Below, piece by piece: positions 22,394-34,042 of a stretch of 64,000 bases of DNA. Position 1 is the first letter of the stretch. Every line of letters begins with the position of its first letter. This DNA is from Jacaranda mimosifolia (lineage: Eukaryota; Streptophyta; Magnoliopsida; Lamiales; Bignoniaceae), in NCBI GenBank assembly GCA_018894105.1, contig CM032131.1, forward strand, positions 21,619,578-21,683,577, read 5' to 3'. The position numbers and the translations under genes are program-made. Below the pieces are notes generated by a model that was not told the origin of the DNA, did not search any database, and saw only the letters and a program-made list of their open reading frames with translations.

Positions 22394-24070
22394 ATGGTTA
22401 ACACAAGGCGAGTCGTTTCTGAGAGAGATGAGAACAGAAGGTTGCCAACCACTCCTCCTTGACCTCAGCAAGAACGAGACATGGCTGGACCCAATTCCCA
22501 GGCAGAACAAGTAGTAACCTTAATTATGCCTCACCTTATATAGTTGATTAGCGAGCATGTATCAACCCAAATATTAGCCCAACTGTCAGCTGCCCTCAAC
22601 AAGCACAACAACCAGCCCAGGCCAGCCGCTAGTGCTACTCCTCAACCTTCATAGCATGAGAAGAGGCTCCCAAGGGAGGATAGAGGCAAATAAGAGACAT
22701 GACGCCCCCCTGTCCGATGTGAGGATAGCCCAGGTCGTTTCCCATGGGAAGAAGCCCGACTAAACCCTCGGGAAGAAGTGGCTAATTCCGTAGATCACTT
22801 CGCTCGATCCGTTTGAATCCAGTAGTGCAATAGGGTCGAGCGACAAAGACCTCACGCAAACAAAAATCTGTCCCAAGCAGATAAAAAAGAATGGGAAGAA
22901 GTGTCACATCAAGTGTAAAAGCTGAACTGACATCTTGAGGAGATTTCTAGAAAGAACACAGAAAGGAACCCTCACAATGATAGTACACCCTGACTTCATT
23001 GCAAGCGAGAGTCGCCTTTGGCCAAGAGATAATTGACGAGCGCATAACTGTCAACGCCAGGATTCCGACAGGTCTGCTCAGATATGATGACTCATCCTAC
23101 CCGAATGAGCACTTACTCCAATTCGAACACATGATGTAGCTTCATGGGCATAATGAGTACATTCATGCAAAAATGCTGGCCACCACGTTCTAGGGTGTTT
23201 CACTCGACTGGTTTGTTGGAGCCAGCATTGATTTTCTCATATAACCAACTTTGTGATAAGTTTCTCCATCAGTTTGCAAGCCAAAGGAAAGCAAAACTCC
23301 CACACACCCATTTGCATACTTTGAAGCAGAATTAGGAAAAGTCTCTTCACAATTTTTCCATTAGGTTTAACACGAAGGTGTTGAAGATTGACAGTCCCCA
23401 AATAAATTTTTTGATTGATGTGCTGTTCCTGGGTCTTCAACATAAGGAGTGCACCAACATGCTGGTCAAAGAGAGACCAAGGACAATGGAAGAGCTACTC
23501 AAAAGGTACATGACCCAGAGGACATGAACAGACTGAAATATGGCAACCTAGACAATGACAAGAAGAAGGCCAAGGAGAAAGATGACAAATAGCACAAACA
23601 TGGTCATTGATCTCCCATCAAAAGATTTTACAACTACACCCCACTGAACACTGCCAGGAAGAAGGTGTTGTTTGCCATTCAGCATAATAACCTCCTCAAA
23701 AAGCCCAAAAAGTTGATTGAAATAGAAGCAATGAAGAGATCAAAAAAATATTGCCACTTCCATAAACAAAAGGGCGTGACACGGAAGATTTTTCAATATG
23801 CACGATAAGATCGAGAGGCTAATTTGACAAAGACACCTGAAGAAGTTTTTTGATGAGAAAGCCAAGCAAGAGATGGGCTAAACCGACCAGAATCCCCATA
23901 GACATAGGTCGGTTAGCCCAAGGAAATAAGATAAGAGAAAGAAGCCAGCCAGTAATCCACGCCCACCCCTCAGGGGCGTGATCGACACCATTACCGGAAG
24001 CCCAATGGGAGGAGACTCCAATTTAGCTAGGAGAACAGAACCAGAGGAGGTTAGAATCGACTAAGTCTTC
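22394..24070 (+). pseudogene. Tat-like gag, first copy, broken
   Basis: Begins ATGGTTAACACAAGGCG just after the primer site. Conserved pieces are a retrotransposon-gag segment at about 23100-23530 (the frame with a hydrophobic FLGLQHKECTNML-like stretch) and the KYCHFHKQKG zinc-type motif at about 23743-23770. Numerous stops and frameshifts make it non-functional. Confidence 0.75.
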
Positions 24071-24169
24071 CTCAATCGAAACAGTTTTCCATCTCTCCAT
24101 CAATGTAGAACCCATTCTTTTTCTGACTCTGATCTCTCCCACATTGAGAACCAAAGAGCTGGCAATAAG

Positions 24170-24560
24170 TTGGATTGCCCCCTTCTTGTGTCAGTTGAGA
24201 TTGCTAACTTTGAGGTCAGAAAGGTTCTGGTCAACAATGGCAGCTCCGTGAACATAATTTTCTTATCGACACTGAAGAGGATGAATATGGGCAGGCTAAA
24301 TTTTGAGCCTATGCGCACCCCTCTAGTCTGGTTTAGAGGATATGAGATCATCCTTGAAGGATCCATAAACTTGTCTACCTCATTTGGTGAAGTACCTCGA
24401 TGAAGGACGCTCATGGTCAACTATGTGGTGGTTGATGCATCATTTACTTATAATCCTATAATTGGACGACCAGCTCTGAATGACTTCAGGGCCATTATCT
24501 CGACCTACCACATGAAGGTCAAGTTTCCAACAGCTGCTAGGACTGGTGAACTGCTTTGCA
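24170..24560 (+). pseudogene. Aspartic protease remnant, first copy
   Basis: Retropepsin-like sequence with VLVNNGSSVNIIF in place of the usual D-(T/N)-G-S-S. The catalytic Asp is Asn here. The downstream GRPALNDFRA segment is typical of Tat-type proteases, but a stop separates the two parts. Confidence 0.75.
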
Positions 24561-24839
24561 ATATGAAGGAAGCTTGTTAATGCTACATAATCTCGATTGA
24601 GGCAAATGAGCAGAAGACCCAACCAAAACAGAACTCGAAAAGGGACAACAAAGTAAGAAGAAGAAGCTGGAAGAGACTAGGGTCGAACCAGTCAGGGAGT
24701 TCAAAACTATAGAGCTCGAGCCAGGGAATCCCAACAAGACCACAAGGATCGGGGACAGACTTGGGAAGCAGCATGGAGTGTTTAATGGTCGACTTCCTCA
24801 AAAAAAATATTGACATTTTTGCCTAAAAAGTTGCCGACC

Positions 24840-26640
24840 TCTAAGGAATCGACCCCAACATCATCATCCACCGCCTAAATGTGGACCCCTCATTCAAGCC
24901 AATCAAGTAGAAGACGAGGACCTTCAATGTTGAAAGATGCTAGATCATTGAGGAGGAGGTCAACAAGCTTTTAGAGACAGACTACATTGTAGAAATTCAA
25001 TATCCTAGTTGGCTTTGTAATGTAGTTCTTGTCCCTAAGAATGAGGGAAAATGGAGAATGTGTAATGATTTTACTGATTTGAATAAAGCTTGTCCTAAAG
25101 ACTACCCGCTGCTTTGCATAGATTTATTAGTTGATTCTACTGCTGGTTGTGATCTTTTGAGTATGATGGATGCATTCCAAGGTTATTATCAAATTTTTAT
25201 GGCCCTGAAGACAGGGATAAAACTTCCTTTGTGGTCCCCAATGGTTTATACTATTTTCTGGTCATGCCCTTTGGGCTAAAAAATACGGGCACAACCTACC
25301 AAAGACTTGTGAACTTTATGTTAAAAAAGGAGATTGGAAGGACCATGGAAGTCTATGTTGATGACATGATTGTTAAAATAGAAAAAGAGCAAAATCAATT
25401 AGTCGACCTCAGTCATACATTTTCAATATTGAGAGCATTCAGTATGAAACTAAATCCCAACAAATACACATTTGGGGTAAAAAGGGAAAAATTCTTAGGA
25501 TACATGGTTAGTCAGAAGGATATAGAAGCAAACACACAAAAGATCAAAGCAATTTTGGACATCACACCTTATCGAACGGTTAGAGATGTGCAGCGTCTGG
25601 TCGGAAGGATCATGGTTCTAGGTTGATTCATTGCTTGACTAGCGGACAGAAGCTACCGTTCTTCAAAATGCTTAGGAATACATGGAAGTTCTAATGGATA
25701 GAGCAATGCGACTAAGCCTTGGTCGAATTGAAACAAGACTTGTCAGAACCACTGATGCTAGCTAAGTCAGAAGTCGGAGAGGTCTTGTATATTTATCTAG
25801 CAGTCTCGTCGATAGGAGTTAGCTCAGTTTTGATCTCAACTAGACACGGTGCGCACCAGCCTATGTACTACAGCAACAAAATATTGCAAGGCCCAGAGCA
25901 CAATTACATTGAGATTGAAAAGTTCGCTCTCGCGTTGGTCACAGTAGCCAAGAAGTTGAGGCCCTACTTTCAATCTCATTCTATTGTTGTCTTAATGAAT
26001 CAACCATTGAAACAAGTGCTGTTGAAACCAGATACGTAGGGAAGGTTAACGAAGTAGGCCATAGAATTAGGAAAATTCGACATCACTTTCCAGCCCCGAA
26101 CTACTATAAAAACCCAAATGTTAGCAGACTTCGTAGCAGAAAGACTTGACCTACCTGAGGAAATCAACTAAGATTCCTTTATCTAGACTCTGTAGGCCAA
26201 TGGCTCAGTAATTTCCTCAGGAGGAGGAATAGGCATTTCCCTGCACTCCCCGTAGACTAAGGAGTATGACTCCGCCATTAAACTCGACTACTCCATCACC
26301 AATAATGAAGCGGAGTATGAAGCTCTTCTTGCTAGTATGAGGTGGTCGTTGATAGGGGAGTCGAGCAGCTAACAGCCATTATCGATTCCCAACTGTTCGC
26401 CGAATAATTTGAGGGGAATTTCGAAGCTAAGAAAGTCACAATGAGCAAGTACCTGGCTGAGGTTAAAAGGTTGCGACAACAATTCAAAAAGTCCACCCTC
26501 AGTGAAGTCCTGAGATCAGAAAACGAAAGGGCAGATGCCCTATTAAAGTTTGCCAGCTTGACAAAAGGAACAAAAAACAGGATTATTACATTCCTCGTCT
26601 CTGACAAACCCACGAACAGCAGTCTCGACTAGAACCTGAT
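24840..26640 (+). pseudogene. Reverse transcriptase, RNase H and second RNase H remnants, first copy
   Basis: RT blocks run from the DPSFKP-like segment near 24880 through MCNDFTDLNKACPKD (25058) and MMDAFQGYYQI. A frameshift falls at about 25200-25260, and YVDDM (25354-25368) follows. RNase H (25719-26040, YYSNKILQGPEHNY) and a second archaeal-type RNase H with NNEAEYEALLA near 26305 come next, a domain order characteristic of the Tat lineage. Stops at several places break the frame. Confidence 0.85.
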
Positions 26641-26699
26641 AAGACAAATCCAAGAATCAGCTCCCTCCTGGAAAGACGAAAGAAAAGCTTACCTAAGGG

Positions 26700-27860
26700 A
26701 GAGCAGCGTGCTTGAGGATAAAGCAAAAATATGTAAACTTAGAGGTTGAGCAGCAAAGTTTGCGCTAGACGAGTATGGTTAGCTCTATAAGAGTTCTCTT
26801 TCCGGAACACCATTAAGGTGTTTAACACATAGTAGGCTCTGGAGGTCTTAGAGGAGGTCCATTCAGGCATCTGTCGTAATCACTCTTGAGTATAAGCATT
26901 GTCCCACAAAGTAATCAGATATGGATATTTTTGGCCAACTTTGCTAAACGATGCTATCGACTTCGTCAGAAAGTGCCCATCTTGCCAAGTCCACTCGAAC
27001 ATACCTTACCAGCCTGCATCAACGCTAGTGCCAGTTCAGATCACATGGCCATTCGACCAGTAAGGGATAGCCATAGTTGGCTCCTTCCCAAAAACCATAG
27101 GTCAAAGAAAATTCATGATCGTTGCGGTCAAATACTTCATGAAGTGGTTCGAAGCGGAGACGGTCTTGAAGATAACTAACCGGCCATTAGAAGTTTCTTA
27201 TGGAAAAACATTATTTGCCATTTCAGCTTGCCTAAAGTATTGATATTTGACAATGGTATGCAATTCCAAAGCCAAAGCATGAGGAACTGGTGCGAAGCTT
27301 GGGCATTCGACAACACTTCACCTCGGTTGGAAACCATCAGGCCAATGGGCAAACGGAAGTCACCTCGGTTGAAGGACCTAGATCAAGTTGGGCGGACGAC
27401 CTCTCTAGGGTCTTGTGGGCTTACAGAACTACTTCTATAGTTTCCATAGGTCACAGTCCTTACAGTCTGGTCTACGGGTCAGACACAGTCGTTCCAATAG
27501 AATTGATACAATAGATGACTCGGGTAATCCACTACAACTTGACCAGGATTGAGTCTGAAAGAGAATTCGACCTTGAGATAATTGATAAGTTGCGCCAGCA
27601 GGCGTACACAACGATATAGAGGTATAGGTCAAAGATGACCCAATATTACAACAAGGGAGTTCGACCAAGAAGCTTTAAGGTGGGATACCTTATCCTTAAG
27701 AAAGTTGAAGTATAAAAAATGTGGGAAACCTCGACCCGAAATGGGAGGGCCCCTACTTGGTAGTCAAAGTGGTGAAGCACAACTCGTATCGACTAGCAGA
27801 CATGGATGGCAACAAGCTCCCTTGACCATGGAACACAACAACTTGAAAAATTTCTATGTG
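26700..27860 (+). pseudogene. Integrase remnant, first copy
   Basis: Pieces of the zinc-binding N-terminus (HSGICRNHS near 26855) are followed by the core with FDNGMQFQS (27246) and NHQANGQTE (about 27335, another frame), and the C-terminal 'GPYLVVKVVKHNSYRLA'-like segment near 27750. Frames alternate, showing several indels. Confidence 0.8.
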
Positions 27861-27954
27861 TAAAAAGACCAAGGCCTCTATTCAACTATTTTGTAACTCG
27901 GTTCCAAATCAATAAAGACAATTTAAATTTGAACAGTTATTCACTCTCATCAGC

Positions 27955-28225
27955 AATCACGACTTCCAGCCCAATCACTTAATAAATGGGAAAACAGTTT
28001 ATAGTCGACCTCTTAGTTGACCAAAAATTTAATTTCAAACTGCAATTACGGCTTTTAGCCCAACTTAATAAATGAGTTGATCATTTGAAGTCGACCCTAT
28101 AGTCGACCTCAATTTGGCTTTAAAGCTATAATCGTGGCTTATAGCCTACTCAATGAACAAAAAAATCGTTTAAAGTGGAACCCTTAGTCGACCACAACTT
28201 AAAGTCGACTCTGTAGTCGATTATC
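27955..28225 (+). repeat. Tandem repeats in the retroelement 3' untranslated region
   Basis: About three degenerate units of 90-100 bp, each with (A)AT(T/C)(A/G)CGGCTT-TAGCC(C), AATAAATG and a run of (T)AGTCGACC words. The words AGTCGACC and TAGTCGA recur at least six times. They lie between the integrase end and LTR 2. Confidence 0.7.
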
Positions 28226-28698
28226 ATATTCAAGTCACCTTACGGACATACATATTATGACCCAAAAATTGAACAAGAACTTGAAGTTAATTTAATAAAG
28301 TCCATCTATGATTGACCGCGACACCAGGCTTATTCATTTGATTGCAAAGAGAATATCTTAAGTTGACCAAGCAGTTGACTACAAAGACTATTTTAGAACC
28401 AATTTTAGATGGATCAAGTTGATGTAAATATCCTTAGATCTATTCAATTATTTCTTTAAAGGTCGATCTCATAATCAACCACTAACTTGGTTCAAAACTA
28501 CTGCCTATTCCTTTATTCAAAGATTAAATATGACCTATTCCTTTATTAAAAAGATTGCACTATTCGAATAGTTACATGGAAGAAAAGTTTACTTCACTCA
28601 TTGATGCAATCAGTTTGCAAGAATTAAAGTAGTAAATGGGAAGGGGGGAGGAGGCAAATCGTCGAAGAAAAATGACCAAAAAATTGATATTATATAAT

Positions 28699-29535
28699 TG
28701 ATATGGGATAGTCCAACAAGCACAACCCAATAACACTTGACCAGGTAAGAGATGTAACATGTGACAACCCAATTGGCTATCAAGCCCAGCCTATTAGTAA
28801 TCAACTAGGCCCAAGCTCTCTTTGGGCCATTCATCTAGCACGAGCACCGACGCCGTACCTGGTCGACCAAAGTGGTCAATCAGATCGAGAATGATTCTTC
28901 AACCCTCAACCAGGGGGACATTTGAGTCCAACAGAGTTCCATCACCTTGACCAAAGCCTGCGTAGATGACATGGACGAATATGCATCTCGACCCTAAGGG
29001 GTCAATCACAACAGATTAGAACAACTCTGTGACCACTTCCCTATCGCATTAAATGCTCTGACAGGTGGCGCCTCCTTCACTTCATAGGACACAACGAACA
29101 ATGGAGGTGTGCACTACTCTAGTTTTGCATGAGAGTGGTACAGGAAATCGTACATTAGGCGCCACCTAGCGACGTACACAAAAGGGAGAAGACCTAAGGG
29201 TCCCTAGGTAAAGACAAAGGCCTACTCTATATAAGCAAGGGGATCATTAACATATCAATTTCTCTAGAAAGGTTATAAATGCCCCATTGCTACCCTTCAG
29301 CAAGGTATACTCATTGTCACTCAAAGCCCTCACTCTACTGCTCTACTATCTAGTCGATTAAGTACTAACTTGAGCGTTAGAGTACCATAGCTAAGGGCAC
29401 CTCGGGTAGCCTAACGTGCGCTATTGGTTGTAGGACTCAACCCGACTATATCCTCATACTTTTTCTCGACCTCCTACTGGTCAACTACATTAGACTAAAG
29501 CCTAGAATACTACTAAATAGTTTATATCATCATCA
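28699..29535 (+). repeat. Tat-like LTR 2 (internal LTR)
   Basis: TGATATGGGATAG...CATCATCA, 837 bp. It has a 3'UTR on its left and a primer site plus gag on its right, so it looks like a 3' LTR and a 5' LTR at once. It is visibly more divergent from LTR 1 and LTR 3 than those two are from each other. Confidence 0.8.
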
Positions 29536-31020
29536 TTTGGTGCCGTTTGTGGGTTCTTGAGTCCGTAACTAAGGAAAAAATAATTAACACAAGGCGAGCC
29601 ATTTTTGAGAGAAATGAAAACAGAAGGTCCCCAACCACTCATCCTCGACCCCAACAAGAACAAGATGTGGCTGGACCTCGTTTCCAACCAAAACAAGTAG
29701 TAACCTTGATTATGCGTCAATTCATACAGTTGATCAACGAGCAAATATTGGCCTAAATTTCAGCTCAACTATCAGCTGCTCTCAACAAGCACAACAACCA
29801 GCCCGAACTAGCTGCCAGTGCCACTCCTAACCTTTACAACACAAGGAGAGGCCCCCAATGGAGGGTAGGAACACACTGGAGACAAGACGTCACCCTATTT
29901 GACAAGAGGATAGCCTAGGATGTTTCCCACAGGAAGAAACCCGACCAAATCCCTCGGAAGAAGTAGCTAATTTGGTAGATCACCTCATCCGACCCGTTCG
30001 AGCCCAGTAGTACGATAGGATCGAGCGATAAAGACCTCAAACGAATAAAAATCTATCCCAAGCTGATCGAGAAAAATGGAAAGAAGTGTCCCACCAAGTG
30101 CAACAATTGAATAAATATCTTAAGGAGATTTCCAAGATGAACACAGAAATGAACCCCTACTATGATAGTACACCCAGTCTTTGCCGTGAGCAAAAGTCAT
30201 CTTTTATCCAAGAGATAATTGACGAGCGCATTTACTCCAATTCGATCACATAATGTAGCTCCACGGGCATAATGAGTACATCCATGCCAAAATGCTGGTC
30301 ACCACATTCTAAGGTACTGCACTCCATTAGTTTGTCAAGTTGGAGCCAGAGTCGATTTACTCCTATGACCAGCTTTGCAACAAGTTCCTCCACTAGTTTT
30401 CCAGCCGAAGGAAAGTAAAACTCCCCTACACTCATTTGCATATAGTTAAGCAGAACGAGAGAGAGTCCCTTCGAGATTTTTTCACCAAGTTTAACATGGA
30501 GATGTTGAAGATTGACAGTCCCTGAATAGAATTCCTGATTGATATGTTGTTTCTGGGTTTTCGACACAAAGAATGTGCTAATGTACTAGTTAGAAAGAGA
30601 CTGAGGTAATGGAAGAGCTACTCGACTTCATTGAGAGATATATGACCCAATAGGATATAAATAGACTAAAATATGGCAACCTAGATAACGACAAAAAGAA
30701 AGTCCAGGAGAAATATGACAGACAGCACAAGGATGGTCATCAATCTCCCATCAAGAAATTTCACAACTACATACCGCTAAACACTGCAAAGAAGGGGGTG
30801 CTATTTGCCATATAGCATGATAACCTCATCAAAAAGCCCAAGAAGTTGACTGAGATCGAGGCTATAAAGAGATCAAAAAATATTATCACTTCCACAGACA
30901 AAAATGGCACGACACTGAGGATTGCTTTAATTTGCACAATCAGATCAAAAGGTTTATTTGATAAGGACACTTGAAAAAATTTATCGATAAGAAAGCTAGA
31001 CAAGAGATGATCTAAATCGA
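29536..31020 (+). pseudogene. Primer site and gag, second copy, broken
   Basis: TTTGGTGCCGTTTGTGGG primer region, then gag parallel to 22394-24070. The frame is interrupted by many stops. The zinc-type motif survives as a YHFHRQK-W-HDTEDCF-like run near 30880-30925. Confidence 0.75.
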
Positions 31021-31111
31021 CCAGACTCCCCATAGAGAAAGGTTAGTCAGCCCAAGGAAAGACGACAAAGGAAAGAAGCCAACCAATGATCCACACCCAC
31101 CCCTCAGGGAC

Positions 31112-32660
31112 ATGATCGACACTATTACTGGAGGCCTGATGAGAGGAGACTCCAAGTCTACAAAAAGACAGAACCAGAGGAGGTTGGAGTCAACTAAGTC
31201 TTCTTCAGTCGAAATAGTCTTCCAACTCTTCACTAGTGCAGAACCCATCTCTTTTTCTAACTTTGATCTCTCTCATATTGAGAACCAAGACAAGGATAAT
31301 AAGCTAGATTTCCCCCCTATTGTGTCAGTTGAGATAGCCAAATTTGAGGTCAGGAAGATTCTGGTCGATAACAATAGCTCTGCAAACATAATTTTCTTAT
31401 CGATGCTAAAGAGGATAAACATGAGAAAGCTAAAGTTTGAGCCTGTGCGCACCCCGTTGGTCGGATTTGGTGGATCTAATATCATTTTGGAGGGATCTAT
31501 AAACCTATCGACCTCATTTGGTGAAACACCCATATAAAGGACGTTCATGGTCAACTACTTGGTGGTTGATGCACCCTTTTCTTATAATGCTATAATTGGA
31601 CGACCAACACTGAATGACTTCAGAGCTATTGTCTCGATCTATCACATGAAGGTCAAGTTTCCAACAGCTGTTGGGACTGGTGAACAACTTTATAATATGA
31701 AGAAAGCTTGGCAATGCCAGCTAAGCCGAAGGTCAGAGAGGTTTCACATATTTATCTACCAGTCTCATTGGCAACAATTAGCTCAGTTCTGGTCTCAACT
31801 AGACATGGCACCCACCGACCTATATACGATAGCAGCAAAGGCTACAAGGCCCATAACACAATTATCTGGAGATTGAAAAGTTTGCTCTTGCTTTGATCGC
31901 TGAAGCCAGGAAGTTGAGGCCCTACTTTCAATCTCATTCTATCGTTGTCCTAATGAATCAACCATTTAAATAAGTGTTGTCGAAACCAGATACATCGGGA
32001 AGGTTAACGAAGTGGGCCTTCGAGTTAGGGGAATTCGACATCACTTTTCAGCCTCGAACTGCCATAAGAGCCCAAGTGTTAGCAGACTTTATTGCGGAAC
32101 GACTCGACCTGCTTGATGTACTCGACTAAGATTCCTTCATCTAGACTTTACATGTCAATATCAGCAACTTCCTTAGGAGATGGAATAAGCATTTCCCCAC
32201 ACTCCCTACAGGCTGAGAAGTATGACTTCACCATTAAACTTGACTACCTTATCACTAATAATGAAGCAGAGTATGGGGCCATTCTTGCTGGCATAAGGAT
32301 GGCCATCGATGGGGGGTTGAGCAACTAGCAGCCATTATTGATTCCCAGTTGGTTGCAGAGCAGTTCGAAGGGAATTTCGAGGCTAATGAGGCTACCATGA
32401 GCAAGTATTTGGTGGAGATCAAGAAATTGCAGCAATAGTTCAAAAAGTTCACTCTCAACTAAGTCCCTATATTAGAAAATGAAAGGGTGGATGCCCTGTC
32501 GAAATTCGCCAGTTCGACAAAGGGAACCAGGGACAAAACCATTACATTTTTGGTCTCTGACAAACCCACCATAGGTTGTCTCAACCAAAACCTGATCGGG
32601 CAAATCCAAGAGTCAGGTCCCTCCAGGCAGGTTGAGATAAAAAATTACCTAAGGGAGGAA
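31112..32660 (+). pseudogene. Protease joined directly to RNase H; RT absent
   Basis: Protease (ILVDNNSSANIIF, with the catalytic Asp kept, at about 31360-31400) runs to KFPTAVGTGEQLYNMKKAW at 31705, and the next bases encode the start of RNase H. The equivalent of 24580-25755 in the first copy, i.e. all RT blocks including YVDD, is missing. Archaeal-type RNase H (NNEAEYGAILAGIRMA, near 32262) follows. Confidence 0.8.
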
Positions 32661-32957
32661 AAGTACCTGAGGATAGAGCACAAACACAAGTGCATAGACT
32701 CAGAGGTCGAGTAGCGAGGTTCGCCCTTGACGAGTATGGTCAACTTTACAAGAGATTCCTTTCTGGGCCACCATTGAAGTGCTTGACACCAGAGCAGGCT
32801 CGAGAGGTCTTACAGAAGGTCCATTCAGGAATCTATGGTAATCACTCCAGAGGACGAGCATTGTCCCATAAAGTCATTAGACATGGATATTTTGGCCACC
32901 TTTGCTAAAAGATGTAGTCGACTTCGACAAGAAATGTCCTTCTTGCCAGGTCCACTC
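32661..32957 (+). pseudogene. Integrase N-terminus cut by the Copia insertion, second copy
   Basis: HSGIYGNHSRGRALSHKVIRHGY and CPSCQVHS give the HHCC zinc-binding module. The sequence stops at 32957, where the Copia LTR begins. Confidence 0.85.
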
Positions 32958-33581
32958 TAGGAGAGTATATAAACCTAAAATGATAAAAGACTCAAAGGAG
33001 TCAAACAATATATAAGAGAATAAACTAAAACTTCCAGATATAACTAAAATTCCAGAGATAGCAGAAAGATAAATAAATGAGATAAGGTATTTATAGTAGT
33101 TTGGGAAGCCTACTTCACTACCTAAGCCAAAGGACTTGAGATTTTGAACTTGCACTTTATTAATCAAACAAACTAGAACAAGTACAATGAGCAATGCTAA
33201 CTTCTCAAAACCTTACAGGATTCAATAAACACTCAGCAAACTAACTGGAGTTTTGAGAAAGCGCTTCAAGGGAATAATCCTACTCACACAGAATAGCACT
33301 AGCTACTTGAATCAAACTCTCTATTCTAATAAATAGTAATGTACTAGATCAGCAAACTAAATCTTCAATCAACTTATTATTCTCCAAGAATAGTGCAACA
33401 GTAACATGCCAAAACTGCTTTAACTCATACAAGGAAGGTTCCATATTTTGTTGCATCATTTAGTTGTCACCCAATCTTGACTTGCCATGTTAAGAAGATT
33501 TTGCAACTATCATAATAATTTCAATTTGCTTTCTTACAAAAGGGACATAATCAAAATAGGCTTTTGGAGGGAATCCTAACA
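32958..33581 (-). repeat. SIRE-like 3' LTR
   Basis: 624 bp; on the minus strand it starts TGTTAGGATTCCC next to the polypurine tract. Its other end reads TAGGAGAG in plus orientation where the sister copy has TGAAAGAG, so the CA terminus is mutated. Confidence 0.85.
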
Positions 33582-34042
33582 ATCTCCCCCTTTTTGATGA
33601 TGTCTTTTTTGTTGGTCTCCCCCTATTTTAAGAGACTTATTGCATCATAAAGTTTAAGGATAAAAAATAAGCTATAAATACAGTGCTTTTCAATAGTTAA
33701 GATAATTGTTCTTCCCCTATCAATTGGTAAAAGTAAAAACAAAAGGTAATGCAACAGATGTTATAGTAAAGCTAGTTCTGCCCTAAATTCTAGAATATGC
33801 AAAACAAAACATAGTAGCGTAAAACCCTTCAAAGCGCAACATTAGTCCATAAGAGTCGTAAGGTTCAATTCCAAAAAGAACATAGTAACATAAAACCCTT
33901 CAAAGCACAACACCAGTTCATAGGAGCAGTAAGGTTCAATTTAAAACATATAAGTTTGGTGCCAGAAAATATAAACTGCAAACTAGAGCTCAAAACATAT
34001 TAGTTTAATGACAGAGAATGTAGACAGCAAATTTAGGCAAAC

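Noticed and set aside
24100..24816. Minus-strand frames across the first protease region, and similar ones at 31273-31554 and 53375-53623
   Set aside because: They are reverse-strand shadows of retropepsin coding sequence that recur because the elements are homologous, not because the antisense product is conserved.
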